Below, piece after piece: positions 1-13,903 of a stretch of 64,000 nt of DNA. Source of the stretch: Rhexocercosporidium sp. MPI-PUGE-AT-0058 (lineage: Eukaryota > Ascomycota > Leotiomycetes > Helotiales); NCBI GenBank assembly GCA_020746875.1, contig JAGTJL010000018.1, forward strand, positions 992,001-1,056,000, given 5' to 3'. Position numbers and translations under genes: made by a program. Position 1 is the first letter of the stretch, and each line of letters opens with the position of its first letter. The notes beneath the pieces are model-generated. The model saw only the letters and a program-made list of their open reading frames with translations, searched no databases and was not told the DNA's origin.

Positions 1-620
1 CCCAATGATCTGACTAGGATATTTTAGTGGCACTTTTGATTAAGGCTATTGAGACGGCATTCAAATAACAAATGTATAATCATATGCCATATTTTAGCGT
101 CTGACACCCAATCAATCTTTACTTCTCCAGAGTTCTCGATGCATCATCCCTAAATTCAGAATAGGAAATGTATGGTTAAGTATGAGGGAAAATACCGAAC
201 GCAAAAAGAATAAGTGAATGGAATATCGTAGAAGGAAAAACAGTATCTCAATATAAAAGACATCGCGATATGGTTTTGCGTGTAACTCGTGGCGATCAGA
301 TCACTTTTCCGAAGTTTCTCCATGTCCTTACAGCAGTCATGGCCGCTATGATACGGTCTGGGTCGTATTCCAGATATTAATTAGTGCCTAAGAGAGCGAT
401 CTGCGCGTCTACGGAATAAAATCGTATGTTCTTTCTGGTTTCCCTTTCCACCTTGACCTCCATTGTAGAGTATGAAAAGGCCAAAAAACCGGTCAACGTG
501 AGTGTTGTCAAGGGAAAGAGGATACCCAGTAATTTGTCTTTCAGTATTACCACTACCAACATCTCCATGCCAATATGATACGAGAAAAGTAGGGGGTTAC
601 TCCAGTCTTTAGATAATTAA
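1..620. other. left flank, no gene recognised
   Basis: Base composition is ordinary and no RIP signature is visible. Only one short reading frame (63 codons, minus strand, 377-568) is open, and it resembles nothing I know. The stretch ends in the 5-bp target duplication ATATC (621-625) of the retrotransposon that follows. Confidence 0.5.
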
Positions 621-625
621 ATATC

Positions 626-818
626 TGTCGCGCACTAGCGCAGCTCTTCGGCCTGGCGCACGCTCGCGCAAGTATACCAGGTATATATATCTAGCTCTTA
701 ACTCCTCTCTTCAAGGGATAATACTTAATTTAATTAATTTTCAAACACCTTTTTTTTAAACCTCACTTGATTATAGATCTGTTAAACCCTTAAACCTTTG
801 ATTTTCTTTTGTATAATA
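626..818. repeat. left LTR of the outer element
   Basis: 193 bp, starting TGTCGCGCACTAGCGC and ending GTATAATA. The matching end of the other LTR reads GCACGATA; both fit an ancestral GCACGACA after C-to-T and G-to-A mutation. The two LTRs align along their full length, differing mostly by transitions. Confidence 0.85.
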
Positions 819-3378
819 GTTAAAAGCCACATATTTGTCTTATTTAAGTTATACGACGTATTACAAAAGAGCTTTTATTATAAAAGTTTTATAATTACTT
901 AAGATTTATTTTTATATCTTACTTTTACATATTAATTCTTTAATATGATTTTTATAATCCTTTTTAATAAGTTTAGTAAACTCTTATTATTTAAAGTCTT
1001 GTGTCTTAAGTCATAAGACTAGTTAAATTAGCTTATATATTTTATACTTGTAACTAATATACTTAGACTTTGGCTATATATTAATTTAAATGAAGCTAAT
1101 ATTATATTCTTATTTAAGATTCTTAATCGAGCGCCGCTTATCGTAAAGCAATTCGCAAAATAAGCTGATACTTAGATTATTATAAAATATATACTTATTA
1201 TATATATTTATAAAGAGCAACTTAAGGAATAAGCCTTTAAATAATATAAGGTAACTTAAAGCAATTCTAAGAGAGCTCCTGTAATTTCAACTAATTTAGC
1301 AGGTAGTTCTAGTACTATTAAAAGTAAGGGCGATTAATTAGACGCACTTTTAATTCCTAATAATCAAACTTTTTTATACTTCTTCGAAATAATAAGAGGA
1401 TTTTTAAGTTTATTTAAAAAGCTTAAGCTTATTATACTAAAGTCGTACTAAAATCAAATAAAAGCTAAGGCTAAAAAGCACACTATTTAAAATACAATTT
1501 AGTAATCTTACTTAATTTATTACCTTAAATTTTATAAATAAATTAAAAAGATTATAAGAAAGTAATACTTAATTATATAAGATAAGTACTATAATATCTA
1601 ATAAACCCTTTGTGCTTTTAATTTTTTTTTATTAAGTCGATATAATTATGTAAACGGACGTTTAAAACGATTACTAGAAATTACTTAAAATAAAAGGTAA
1701 GAATAATCCTCGTGCTTAAATTATAACTTACTAAGAATTAATTTGGAAAGCTTAGTTATATAATGTCTTAAATATAAAAGGAATACTTAAAGTAAACGAC
1801 TTTTTACTCGTAATAATAAACCTTAATTACTTATAAGTAAAATACTAAAGTAAAAAGATTTAAGAATATAATATGCTTAGTCTTTTTTCTTTTTATACCT
1901 TTAATTATTTAACATACTTCTTTTATATTGATAAATTAAGTCCTTAATCCTTATTAAAAAGATTAGACTTATAAGTAAAGTTTATTAAATTGTACTTGGT
2001 TATAACTTATTATATATAAAAGTAGCCTTTTAAATGTCGTTAAGCTCTATTAAAAGAAAAAAGGTCTTACCGGTAGAGTGAGCTCTACCTTAAAGTAAAA
2101 AGCTAAGGACTATAAGTAGTGTTCTTTTACTTCTAGGCAAAAGCAATTTTATAAAGCAACGTCAGGCGCATTAAGTCGACCGTTAAAGGTAACATACACG
2201 AAGGAAATAACGCTTCTAGCGTCGATTACATTATAAAAGTATACTTAGAAGATACGCGTATACTCTTCTAAAAACCGTATTTACTCGCTTATTATATTAG
2301 CCTTAATTACTTTCCGAAATTACTTTAAAGTCTATTTAAGAGCTAGCTTTACTTTTACTACTTCTAAGAAATCCTTTTTTAGTTAAAACCCCTATAGCTC
2401 TAATAGTTGCTTTACCTCAGCTCTTAAGAACGCTAAAAACCAGTTTAAGAACTGCTTTAAAAGAGAGATTATACTTAGCTTTATTATAACAAGCACTTTT
2501 AGGTACTCATTCCGTATATATTCCCTTATAACCTCTTTTATAAATGCGTACCTTTATTATAAAACACGCACTAGATTTTATAACGACAATTTGTTATTAA
2601 GAATCAGTTACTTTTAAAATAACTCCCGTATTATACGAGGGACCGTTTAGCGTACTTGAGTTTATAAGGCCAAGTACCGTGTATTTGAAGTGCTTTAGCG
2701 AAAGTAGTAAACTTAGTATTCGCACAACCGGTAAATATGCTTCTTTTTAACGTCTGTAAAGCGAGCGACTATTTATATTAGCTTAAGGCGCTTTTGTTTT
2801 AGTATATTCGCTACTTAATCTTTTAAAGCTTATAATTAAATCTTATTTTTTACCTCTAACAGCTCGTTAATTAATATAAAGAGCCCTAACTTAACCGAAG
2901 TTATATAAGGAACATTGGAGCTATTAAGATCGACTTAGTCTTAGGCTCTTATAATAAAAGCCTAAGCCTTAAGCTTAATAAGCCAAGGAGAAAAGGAGTA
3001 TTTATTAGTAAAGAAGTTAATTATAAAATTAGCGGTAAAGTCGGAATCTATAGTAAGAGCAACTAAATAATTATTATGCAAAAGAGTTATCGTTAGTTTA
3101 AGGGTTTGAAAGATTCTACGATTAACTGAAGTTTAAAAAAAGGCGTTTAAAATAATCAATTGAATTAAGCGTTATCTTTCCTAAAAATAGAGCTGAAGAT
3201 TAAGTTTATATATTTAAAATACTTACGCAAGTATACCTTAAACTAAAAAACTGCGCTAATAAGCGATATACCTTTATATTAAGCTGTAAGTGCATATACA
3301 CTTTATCTTAATATCGAATAAGCGTACGAAAGATATTAAAGATACTTTATACGTATTTCAAATATATAAATAAATCTT

Positions 3379-3577
3379 TATTGCTAGGATAATCACGACT
3401 AGACCAAGAAGCATTGAGGTGCGGGGTTGTTAATTGACTTATAGTATTAATTACAGTTATTATGCGATCTATAGATACGCTCCCTAATAACTAGTAGTCT
3501 AACTAGCGTGGCAGAGTTTACATCTAACTTTATTTATATGACTAACCCGTAACTTAAACTAGCATAAACTTATAATA
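3379..3577 (-). repeat. Copia LTR, left copy (3' LTR on minus strand)
   Basis: 199 bp, aligned without gaps to 15579-15777. It is the more RIPed of the two copies, for example TATAATA against TGCAACA at the right end. Confidence 0.85.
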
Positions 3578-3829
3578 TACTCCTTTAAAAACATCCCTTA
3601 ATAAATGCTCTCTAGTCTAAGGTTTAACTCTTTTAAAATATATACCCTTAAAAGTAAACACACTTTATATTAACGTAAAAGAAGAGGTCATTAAAAAACA
3701 GCCTGCACGTGACTAAAACAGCCTTTAAAGTAGCCTTCTAAATTCCTACGCATCTCTTAATTTATAAAAATAAAAACGTCTTTTAAGTAATATTATCACT
3801 TCTTAATTAAAGTATAAAACCGTTAACTT

Positions 3830-4060
3830 TAATATTTTGAAGAATTCCTTAAAATCTTAAGAACTTAATGGTTTCGTAAAGCCGTCGGCGGTATTTTCCT
3901 TTAATAGTACGTACTAAGGGTCTAAATAGCTTTTAACTACCTTTTATTATAAGTAATAGAACTTGATATCGATATGCTTTATACGTTAATAAAACTCAGA
4001 GTTTTTAAATAATAATAATACACTTTAATTATTATAGTTTATCTTAATAAAGCCAGAACC
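3830..4060 (-). pseudogene. Copia RNase H / C-terminal pol fragment
   Basis: Minus-strand translation gives KHIDIKFYYL, a stretch ending LDPQYV, and then ADGFTKPL. These are the hallmark segments of Ty1/Copia RNase H (TKHIDIRYHF...ADIFTKPL type) near the end of pol. Several stops interrupt it. It fixes the minus-strand direction of the element, with its 3' end at the left LTR. Confidence 0.75.
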
Positions 4061-4829
4061 TAATCGCTTATAATCTATTTTAATTAAAACTTAGCGAATT
4101 TATAATGCTTTTTTAGTAAACGCATATATAATAATATACTTTGCTTTTATAAAAGCTAAAACTACTATAGTTTAGCGCTTAGAAAGAGCGCTAAATACTC
4201 TTCTTATAAAGAAGAAGATAGTATTGCTATATAAGACTCGTCCTTTACGCGAGCCTGCTTAGTTAAAGTCGTAGAAATTATATAACTTTATAAGTTCGGC
4301 GTTTATAACGTCTCGGCTATATATTATAATATAATACTTTATTTTTTAAAGGTATTAAAGAACTCTCTTTATATTAGCGAGGTATTATAAGGACGGATTT
4401 ATAAGAAATTAAGACAGTATTTAAAAATAGTATTAAATATCTTATTTAATATAAGCAAAGTATTATAAAGAACCACAGATTTATTAATATAACTTAATCT
4501 CTTATATAGTGGCTTATTATTTAAATTTAATTATATATACTTCGGAACTAGAAGCAAACGACGTAATAGCAGTCTTATAATTAGTTATTCGGAAACGGTT
4601 AATACTTTTTTAATATAAATATTTTAATAAAAAGAAATAGTCTTTTTTTCTTTATCTTAGATAATGCGGACTTTTAGGTAATATTATATTAAGCTAATAA
4701 GAATAATATTAAACAAAATAAGAATTTATATTTTAAAAGCTTTTAGAGCTAGTCTTACCTTTAAGATTACTAAGAAATTATTAACGTAAGTAATAATTAA
4801 AATTTTAGTTTTTTTATTAATATATATAT

Positions 4830-5084
4830 TATTACGATTCCCCGAGCCTCGTATTCTAACCGAGCGAGCTCGGCATCGCTCGTAGTATTACCTTAGCATA
4901 GCAATTATAGCGCTAGGCCTAATCGGGAAAGGCTAAGGAGACCTTTTATATATTTATATTAGAGTTCCCTTTTATAAAGAGCTCTCCTTTTCTTCTTATT
5001 TTTTCTTTTTAATTTTAAGCGTAGCTTTAAGTCTAAATATAAAACTATTTCTTATATTATATTAACCTTTAGTTAGCCGTAATA
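4830..5084 (+). repeat. Gypsy 5' LTR
   Basis: 255 bp, beginning TATTACG (RIPed TGTTACG) and ending CGTAATA (RIPed CGTAACA). It aligns end to end with 11305-11559. Confidence 0.9.
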
Positions 5085-7899
5085 TAAAAAAAGACCCGTA
5101 TTCCTTTGCTATAAAGCGTTATATTTTATTAAGTCTTACGCGTCGCGTCTCCCTGCTTTTATAATAAGTTAACGACAAACCTTAATACTTTAACTTATTT
5201 AATAAATAAATCCCTTTTTACTTTAATAATAAATTACCTTAAAGAAAGCTGGAAAACCTCTTACTATTAACCTGCCTTATATAACTTAACGCGCGCTATT
5301 CAACTTCGAACTTCGACTTCGACTTATATTTAATTAATAAATCGATTAACAACTTTAAATACTTCTTTACTTTATATTATTATTAGTTTTAATTTCTTTC
5401 CCCCATCGGCGAAGCTCTCGAAAAAGAAGCACCCCTTTATAATTAAATTTTATCGATACTTTTATCTTTTTAGTCGAGACTCTTATAAAGGAACTCAATA
5501 ATTTCGAAGAACTCGATTCCGACTCGGAAAATAAACTTTAGAATTATTTCGACGCTTCGCTAAAGCTTATTATTATTATAAAAGGCCTTACCCCTGCTTA
5601 ATAAGTAAAAGTAAATTAATTAATCGAGATCTCCGTTAGCTCTGCTATTACTGCCGTTATTAAGTAATCCTTCGATTAATATACTCTTAATAACTCTTAT
5701 TAAAAGATTCGTATTTCTTTTCCTTTTTACGATCGATTAGTACGTACTTTTATAACGGATTTCTAGCTAATCACCGATTATTACTTATTAAAGCTAAATA
5801 ATTCGGTTTAAATTATAAAACCTTTTAAAATTAAATACTCTTATATCTCTTTTAGCGATTATAAAAGTAATATTAAGTACGATACTTAAAAAATAAAAAT
5901 AAAGTTATTTATAAAAAAGTACTCGAGTAACTTTAAGAGTAAAGTATTATAAATTAAAGCTTACTTCCGGTGCACCGCCAGTAAAGTAAAGATTATTATT
6001 TTTTAATATATAAACTCCGAATTTATTAATACTTTTAATACTGCCGCCGATGTTTTAACGGCCTTAAATTAGCGATTTTTTAATTATAACCGAGTCTAAG
6101 CTATTAAGAGAATATATAATTAACTATTAATAAGTAATATAACTTATAACGACTTCCGAATTAAGTTTACTTTTTATATTATTATTAATAAGATTACTTA
6201 CTCTCGCTAGTTTAAGGGCGTATGCGAAAAGGTCTTTTCGGCTTTTAAGCGTATAATTTATATAAAGAAGTATAAAATAAACGGAAATTATATAATTCTT
6301 AACGAATTCTTAATTATTATAAACTAAGAATTCCGTAATATTATATTAAAAAAAGCTATAACGACTCGTAAGGCTTAAGCTAACGTTACTTTTAATAGCT
6401 ACGACGCGCGTAATATTCTTAAAAAAGAAAGCTAGCGTATAACTTCCTTTACGCCGGCTATTATAATATAAAGACCCTTAATATTAACTTATAAATTATT
6501 ACTAAAGGTTCGCTTGCGCTTATTATCCCTAGCTCCGTTCCTCCGCCGCCTTAAGTTTTTTATACCGCCTCTTGCTTTTAAAAACGTCTTCTTTAATACT
6601 TGCTTTTATTATAATAAGATTAATTATTAAGCTAACGACTGTTTTAAGCGCCGTAAAGACTAAGCTCTCGATAAGTCGATCTCCCAGTTAATCGTCGGCG
6701 AAGATTTAAAAATTGACGAGTTATTAAAAAACTTTTAAATTATAATAAAAACTTATATCTCGGCGTAAGCTATAACTTATAAAAAGACTTAATATTTAAT
6801 TTCCGTGCTTTTATTAAAAGATAATAATTCTTAATTAATATTAAATTAAAAAAGAATAAATTTTTTATTAAAATACTTATATATATTAATAGCGAAGCGA
6901 ATATTTTCAATGTAATTAAAACCTCCCTCGTATACCGACTCGTTAAGTAATTTAATATTTCCTTTGTAATACTTTCTTAATTAATTATCTTAACTAGTTA
7001 TAATAACAGGAAAAGTAAGCTAATTAATACAGCTATTTTACTTATTTTAATTATTAACCGCCGGCGAATTAATTTCTTTTTCTTAATAATTAACTTAAGA
7101 AATACCGACTTCTTAATTAATCGGAAGTTCCTCGAGTATTACAATTTAAAGCAGTTATATACGAAAAACCGAAACTAATTAAAATAATTATTAAATATGC
7201 TTATATAGCCGTACTTTAATTAGCGAGTCTTCGTCGATATTAATTATTTCAATAAGTTAATCGTTAAGTCTTATTAATTTAATATAAAACGAAAGGACGC
7301 TTTTATAAATATAAATAATTACCGCCGGAAGTAAGCTAAACTCGCGGCACTTAACGGTTTTTTAAAAATAAGTATTTCTATACGACTTACCGCTAGCGCC
7401 TCGCCGACTCGACCCTCGAGTTTTATTAAAGAAGTTAAAAAGCGCTTTTAAATTATAAAAGATTAATTAAATCCCTTAATATCTCGTAACCCGGGATTAT
7501 TACTTAAGAGAAGGAACTCTCGTCGAGCTCCTCCGGCAAATTATTAATTAAAGGCATTTATTACGGAAATCTTCCTTATATTAGTAATAGCGATATTTAC
7601 GACGGACTTCCGACTTAAGAAAGCTAAGAAGAATAAAGTAAAAACCTTTGTAATATCGGTGCATAAAATCGATTAAGAGCTGACTCGCCGCCGGCGAAAG
7701 GCCTTAAACTAGTTAAGTATCGAACTCGCATCGATAAATAAAGACTTAACTCTAAAAAAAGCTTTAAAAGTCAAGTACGCGTAAAATAATAAGTTAATAA
7801 GTAAGAAGCTCCCGGCAAAACATTAAGAGTATACTCTTCTCTTCTCTCGGCGAGCTTCCGACGAGTTACTAGTATATTACTAAAGCGTAAATTATTAAA

Positions 7900-10800
7900 T
7901 CGAGCTTATTAAAGAAAACGACTTGTTTTTTAAACTTTTCCGGCGTATAATTAAAGAATAGCTATCGAAGATTAAGCGGTATATTATTGATGACTTATAT
8001 AAAGGTTTTATTAAGCCTTTTAACGTATTATATACGGCTTTTATTCTCTTCGCCAAAAAGGCCGACGGCAGTCTCCGGCTTTGCGTCGATTACCGGAAAT
8101 TAAATGGCTTATTAAAAAAAGATCCGTACTTAATTCTTTTAATTAATAAGATAATAGCTCGTATTTATAAAGTAAAGGTTTTTATAAAGCTTAATATTTA
8201 ATAAGCTTTTTATTATATTCGTATACCCTCCGAAATTAAAAATTATACGACTTTCCGCACTTAGTATAATACGTATAAATATAAAGTCCTGTCCTTTAGC
8301 CTTACGAATAGCCCGGCGATTTTCTAGCGATTTATTAACGATATTTTAATAAAGTACTTAAACGACTTTTGCGCGGCTTATATAAATAATATTCTTATAT
8401 ACTCGTTAATTCTAGAAGAGCATAAGATTTACGTTAAAAAGATTATAATAATATTATAAATATATAAACTTTAAGTTAATATTAAAAAGTCCGAGTTTAG
8501 CGTATAAAAGACGAAGTTCTTAAGTTTTATTATTAACGTTAATAATATAAAAATAAACTTAGAAAAGACTAACGTAATTAAGGACTAGTAATACGTTAGT
8601 AATATACGTAACGTATAAAGTTATCTTAGTTTTTATAACTTTTACCGCCGGTTTATTAAAAACTATAATCGTATTACTCGACCTCTTACGATACTTACCG
8701 GAAAAGACGTGTGTTTTAACTTCGATAACGCTTATAAAAACGCGTAAGAAACTCTCCGAAAAGCCTTTTAATTTATACCGGTCCTTTATTATTATAACTT
8801 AATAAAGTAAACGCGGCTAAAGACCGACTCTTCCGACAGAATTATTATTAATATATTATTTTAATTTTAAAAGAACGGCATTTTTTACTTTATAAATTAC
8901 TTTTTTAAGATTATTGCAAATCCCGAGCTTAATTATTTAATTTATAATAAAAAAATATTAGCAATCTTTTAGTCGTTTAAATAATACCGCCCGGAATTAT
9001 TAAGTACTTAAAAAAACGTTTATATATATACGGATTACCAAGACTTAAAGTATTTTATAATTATTAAAGATTTTATAACTAAATAAATACGTTAAGCCGA
9101 GTTCTTCGTGGAATTCTATTTCACGATTATATATTATATAAGGATTATTAATACTTTTATTAATACTTTTTCTCGAAAAGATTAAAACTTTACAGTAATA
9201 AAAGCTTATAAGCGAGTCATTTGTAATCAATAACTTATTACGGACGACAAGATCGACCCTTTAATCACCGCTGACTTCCAGCTAATAGCCGTCGATTCCT
9301 TAAGCCGTCGCGATTACTTAATCGAGAAATATATTAAGCGTAGTTTTTTAAATAAGTAATTAAACTAATAAATAAAATACTTCTAAGGAAAAAGCGTCCC
9401 TTAGCCGAAGCCGCTTAGCGAGAGTATTTAAATATACCTTTCCCTTAGAAAACTATTTTTTATTCGATAATAGCGTAAAACGTTTAATTAAAAATCTTAA
9501 AACGGTATATGCGGAGTAGTCGTATGGCCGCTATACTAGCTACCCTTTTAACTCTTTTAGAAGTAAATTAAGAAGTAGACCAGGAGGTAGACTAGGAAGT
9601 AACTAAGAGGTAGAATAAGAGGCAGAATAAGCTCTAGAATAAAATCACGTATTAATCGACCCGGAAGCACTTGCCGCGAAAGAGTTAGACCTTAACTCTA
9701 TAATTATATATAATATCGTTAAATACGACGTGATCGATTAAGTGCTTACGGCTAATAAAGAATCTCTTTTATTAGAGCCCTTTTAATAAAGAGCCCGCGA
9801 GAACGACTTAAATTACGAATTATCGAATAATAAACTTCTTTTTTAAAGCCGTTTAAAAATACTTATAAAACCGCCAGAGCTTCGCACGTCGTTATTACGT
9901 TATATATACTTATAGCCTTTAGTCGCTTATGCCGGAATCGGAAAACTGAAAGTTATATTAAGTCGTAAATATTATTAAAATAGCCTTTTTATTAACGTAA
10001 GCCGCTATATAATGAATTGCAACTGCTTTAAATAAAAAGCTAAAAGAGACAAAATACCTGGTTTTTTATATTCTTTACTTATTCCCGCTCGGCCGTATTA
10101 ATACTTTATAATAGATTTTACGAAGTTATTATTAAATAAGAATAATTATAACTTTATTATAATTATTATAAACCGCTTATTTAAGAAACCGGTCTTAATA
10201 CCTTATTATAATATAATTATAGTTAAAGGAATAGCTATTCTTTTCTTTATTTATTAAAATCGCTATTTCGGCATATTAAAGTCTATTATTTTAGACCGAA
10301 GTCCGTAATTCGTCTCTTTCTTTTAAAAAGAATACTATCGTATACTCGGCATTAAAATAAAGCTAACGACGGCATATAACCTTAACGTTGACGATTAAAT
10401 TAAAGTAATAAACTAATATATTAAGTAACGGCTCCGCCTCTTTTATTATTATTATTAAAATAATTAAAATAACTTTTTGTTTATTATAAATATCGCGTAG
10501 CTTACTTTACCTTACGAGTCTTTTAATAATCTCACGCCTTTCTAGCTACTTAACGGCGTAAAATTAAGGACTTCTTAAGACTTAATAAATTTAAAACTAC
10601 CGGTTATAATAATAAAAAAGCTTAACCGCGAAGAGGCTTTATAAGTCGCTTTACGTATAAAAAAAGTTATAAAAATTATATAATTATTACTAAAAGCTTA
10701 ATAAAAGAAAATAAAACGTCTGGCTAATCGTAGTCGACGCGTTATCGATTAAGACGTTAATAACTTAATATTAGTCGATACTCGGAACTAGAATATCGAC

Positions 10801-11288
10801 CGTTTTTTAAAGAAACTCTCCGATAAATAATATAACTTAATTAAAATACTCTTAAAAGAAGGAAAGAATTAAAAAGTAAAGCTATTAATAAATTAAATTA
10901 TACACCTCGTATTTCATACTTATTCGCTACGAAAATACGTTAATAATTATTTATTAAGATAAGTAAGACAAACGCCGGCGCTAATCTAGCTTTTATTAAA
11001 CCAGAACGAATAAGAAATTGAAGCTATATTAAGCTTAAAAGTAATACGGAATAAGCTCTTATACCGTATTAAATAGCTAAGCGCCGACGAGGACCTAAAA
11101 TAGTACCCGTGCTCTAGCGTTATAATAACACTTTATACGGTTAAACGATTCCACTTAAAGTATTTTAACGCTAAAGGTCTTCTATTAATATTACTTAAGT
11201 AAATAAAGGCATATAACGCCGGTATCGACGACTATAACGACTTAAAAGACGATATTATTATAATTATAATTATAAAGACGTAGTTTTT
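7900..11288 (+). pseudogene. Gypsy pol: reverse transcriptase, integrase, chromodomain
   Basis: Around 8050-8105 the translation FAKKADGSLRLCVDYRKLNG is the conserved start of Gypsy reverse transcriptase. About 300 bp on, AYINNILIYS is the catalytic Y(I/V)DD box with both Asp codons turned to Asn. Integrase segments are seen near 10080-10320 (PIPARPYQHFIVDFTKL, then FGIPKSIILDRSPQF, the DRGPQF motif). The tail at 11060-11280 has a FHLKYF...WIKAYNAG-type chromodomain with stops. Gag lies somewhere in 5300-6900 but I cannot place its limits. Stops across all domains make this non-functional. Confidence 0.85.
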
Positions 11289-11304
11289 CGGGAGGAAAAG
11301 GTAA
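11289..11304 (+). other. Gypsy polypurine tract
   Basis: The purine-rich run CGGGAGGAAAAGGTAA abuts the 3' LTR, where plus-strand DNA synthesis of an LTR retrotransposon is primed. It remained purine-rich although the flanks are RIPed. Confidence 0.75.
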
Positions 11305-11559
11305 TATTACAATTCCCCGAGCCTCGTATTCTAACCGAGCGAGCTCGGCATCGCTCGTAGCATTACCTTAGTATAGCAACTATAGCGCTAGGCCTAATCG
11401 GGAAAGGCTAAAGAAATCCTTTATATATTTATATTAAAGCTCCTTCTTATAAAGAGCTCTCCTTTTCTCCTTATATTTTCTTCTTAATTCTAAGCGTAGC
11501 TTTAAGTCCAAATACAAAGCTATCTCTTGTACCGTATTAACCTTTAGCGAGCCGTAATA
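11305..11559 (+). repeat. Gypsy 3' LTR
   Basis: 255 bp, preceded by the polypurine tract and followed by the target duplication TATAT. Confidence 0.9.
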
Positions 11560-13432
11560 TATATAATTATTAGTTTTTGAGAAAACGAAACTAATCTTAA
11601 TAAACTTAATGCGTAACTTCTCTTATTATAAACGTAGTAATTGCTTAAGATTATATAAGGCCTTCTTAAGCTTTATATATTTATCGTTTATAAGAATTCG
11701 GCTATTTTCCTTTTATTTTAAAGGGATTTTAACGTAAATATCGGAATTAATATTATTATTTAAAAATGCGGTCTCGACGTTATATTATTCTACCTTTAAA
11801 TTATATAGAGCTGCTATAGCTAGTATAAGCTTCCAGACTGCGGATTTATAAACGCCAGCGTATATTTAATTATAATCTTATTTATAACGCTAAATATAGC
11901 CTTATACGACAAGTTTAACTTTATACTTTTCAATAATACCGTTTTTATTTCTCTTTATCTTAAAGACTAAGTATAAACTAAATACTTTACTACCAAATAA
12001 TAAGTCTAAGCGTTTTGTAGAAGACTATATTTCCTTATTAATTAATAAATAATATTCCTTAATAATTACTTCTTTTTATTTTAGTTAATTAAGGCGCTGT
12101 ATTACTCCTTCTAACGAGGTTAAATTATTAAAATATAATAATTCTTCTTAAATTACGCCGAGAGTAAGTCGGTAATAGCTTAAAGAATAATTAATTCCTT
12201 TTTTTAAAAATATAAAGTACGAAACTTTATTATTAACTAAATTTATGTTTTACCGAAGCGAGTTTCTTATAAAACGTATTTATATACTTTATTCTTAAAG
12301 CCGAAAGGTTTATTACGCTTTTTTTTAATAAAAGGTACTTATTCTTATTCTTTTAATATTTTAAGAGCGTTAACTTCGCTTTCCTCGTTAATATTAACGT
12401 TAGATTTAGTATTATTCTTAAAATTAACTACTAATCCGGGATTATTAATCTTATTATCTAAAGACTACTCTTCCGGCTGATCTTAATAATTATTTTTACG
12501 TTTTAATAATTCCTTAATATTATAATTTTAGCTCACGTTATTATTATTACTTTTAACGTAAAGTAATAATATAACGTCTTCTTTATAAGGTTTTATAATT
12601 AAACCGTCCTTATTAAATCTTATATAAAAAATACAGATAATCTTTTTATTAATTAAATAGCAATAAATATTATAGCTTTTAAAACTAATTAAAATGCCTT
12701 TTTTACTCTTAAAATAACCTTACGGCTTTATATTTTCTTTTTCTTATCGATTAAAATATATATAAGACATTTAAGAACTCTTAAGTATTTAACCGAAGGT
12801 TTGTAATTAATATTAGGCTTAATATTATCCTAAAAAGCTTTAAATAAAGTCTTTCTATTAACTATAAATGTAAAGGTATAGTTAATAATATAAACGATTG
12901 CTATTAAAACCTTAAGCCATACGTTTTCGGGCATGTTTTAATTAATTATAGCCGTATAAGTCTTTTCCATAATAGTACGAATAAAGCGTTTAGCTCTTCC
13001 GTCTTATTCCGGAGTATACGAAGTAGATTCTTTAATTAATGTATTAAGGTGGTTTATTAACTCTTTTATTTATATACGGCTGTATTCTCTTTTACTATTA
13101 AAACGGAATATTTTAATATCTTTATTATATTATATCTTAACTATTTTAATTATTTTTTAATTCGCAAAATATATATTTGACTTCTTGACGTACGTATAAG
13201 CCTACTTTACGGAAGTAATTATATAAGTAAAGATTAAGGCGTAACAATAACTATTAATTCTTATTAAAGTAAAGTGGACTATATCGACGTTAATCTTATA
13301 TAGCGCATGTACTAGCTTTATACGTATTAAGCGCTTATTAACTTTGCGGATAAGTCCGCCCTTCTTATAAAGTGCGTAAAGACAAGTTTTATTAATCTTA
13401 ATTTCGTTAAATTTTATATTATTAACGAGACT

Positions 13433-13903
13433 TTAAATATTTTTAATTATATTAAAGCTAACATGACTTATTCTACTGTGCCACAGCTCGATGTCGACTA
13501 TAGCTACCTTAATTACAGCAAAAAGAGTCAGTCCCGGCATATTAACATACTCAAAACTAATAAATTGCTCCTCTTTTATTAAAAAGAGCTCTAAATTAAC
13601 GTAATAGATTTCTTTATCTAATATTATAAAGAGCTTATTTAACCGAAGGTAACTATCTAATTTAATTAATTTATAACTAGAATATAAGTATACAAAAGAG
13701 AGAGGCATATATAATATATTATTATAGTAAATTATACGCACGGAACCGTCTAATTTAATTATTTTAAGTATATATATATTAATACCGTTAGGTCTAAAAG
13801 AATTGTTAACTGTCGACATAAATAATAAATTAAAGCGTGGCGTATATTTAGAGAACTTTAATAAGTCGTTAAATATATATTCAGTAGTTTTAATATTAAA
13901 CAA
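13433..13903 (-). pseudogene. Copia gag-pre-integrase fragment
   Basis: An open stretch of 156 codons on the minus strand ends with ELWHSRISHVSFNIIKNI, the gag-pre-integrase motif LWHxRLGHxS that precedes the integrase zinc finger in Copia polyproteins. The integrase core and reverse transcriptase should lie at lower coordinates (down to 11560 and then 4829-3600) but are badly mutated. This is part of a dead element, not a host gene. Confidence 0.75.

Larger units (their letters stand above)
4830..11559 (+). mobile_element. Ty3/Gypsy chromovirus, nested in the Copia element
   Basis: 6730 bp, bounded by two 255-bp LTRs (4830-5084, 11305-11559) with ends of the form TGTTACG...CGTAACA, and flanked on both sides by the target duplication TATAT (4825-4829, 11560-11564). 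A polypurine tract lies directly before the 3' LTR. Reverse transcriptase, integrase and a chromodomain-like tail are readable on the plus strand in normal order but carry many stops and D-to-N changes from RIP. LTR relatives of the same family recur at 31591, 38385 and 61204. Confidence 0.93.

Noticed and set aside
377..568. 63-codon minus-strand frame in the left flank
   Set aside because: No motif, no splice partner, and short enough to arise by chance.
9045..9230. 61-codon minus-strand frame in the Gypsy element
   Set aside because: Lies antisense to RIPed pol; AT-rich chance frame.
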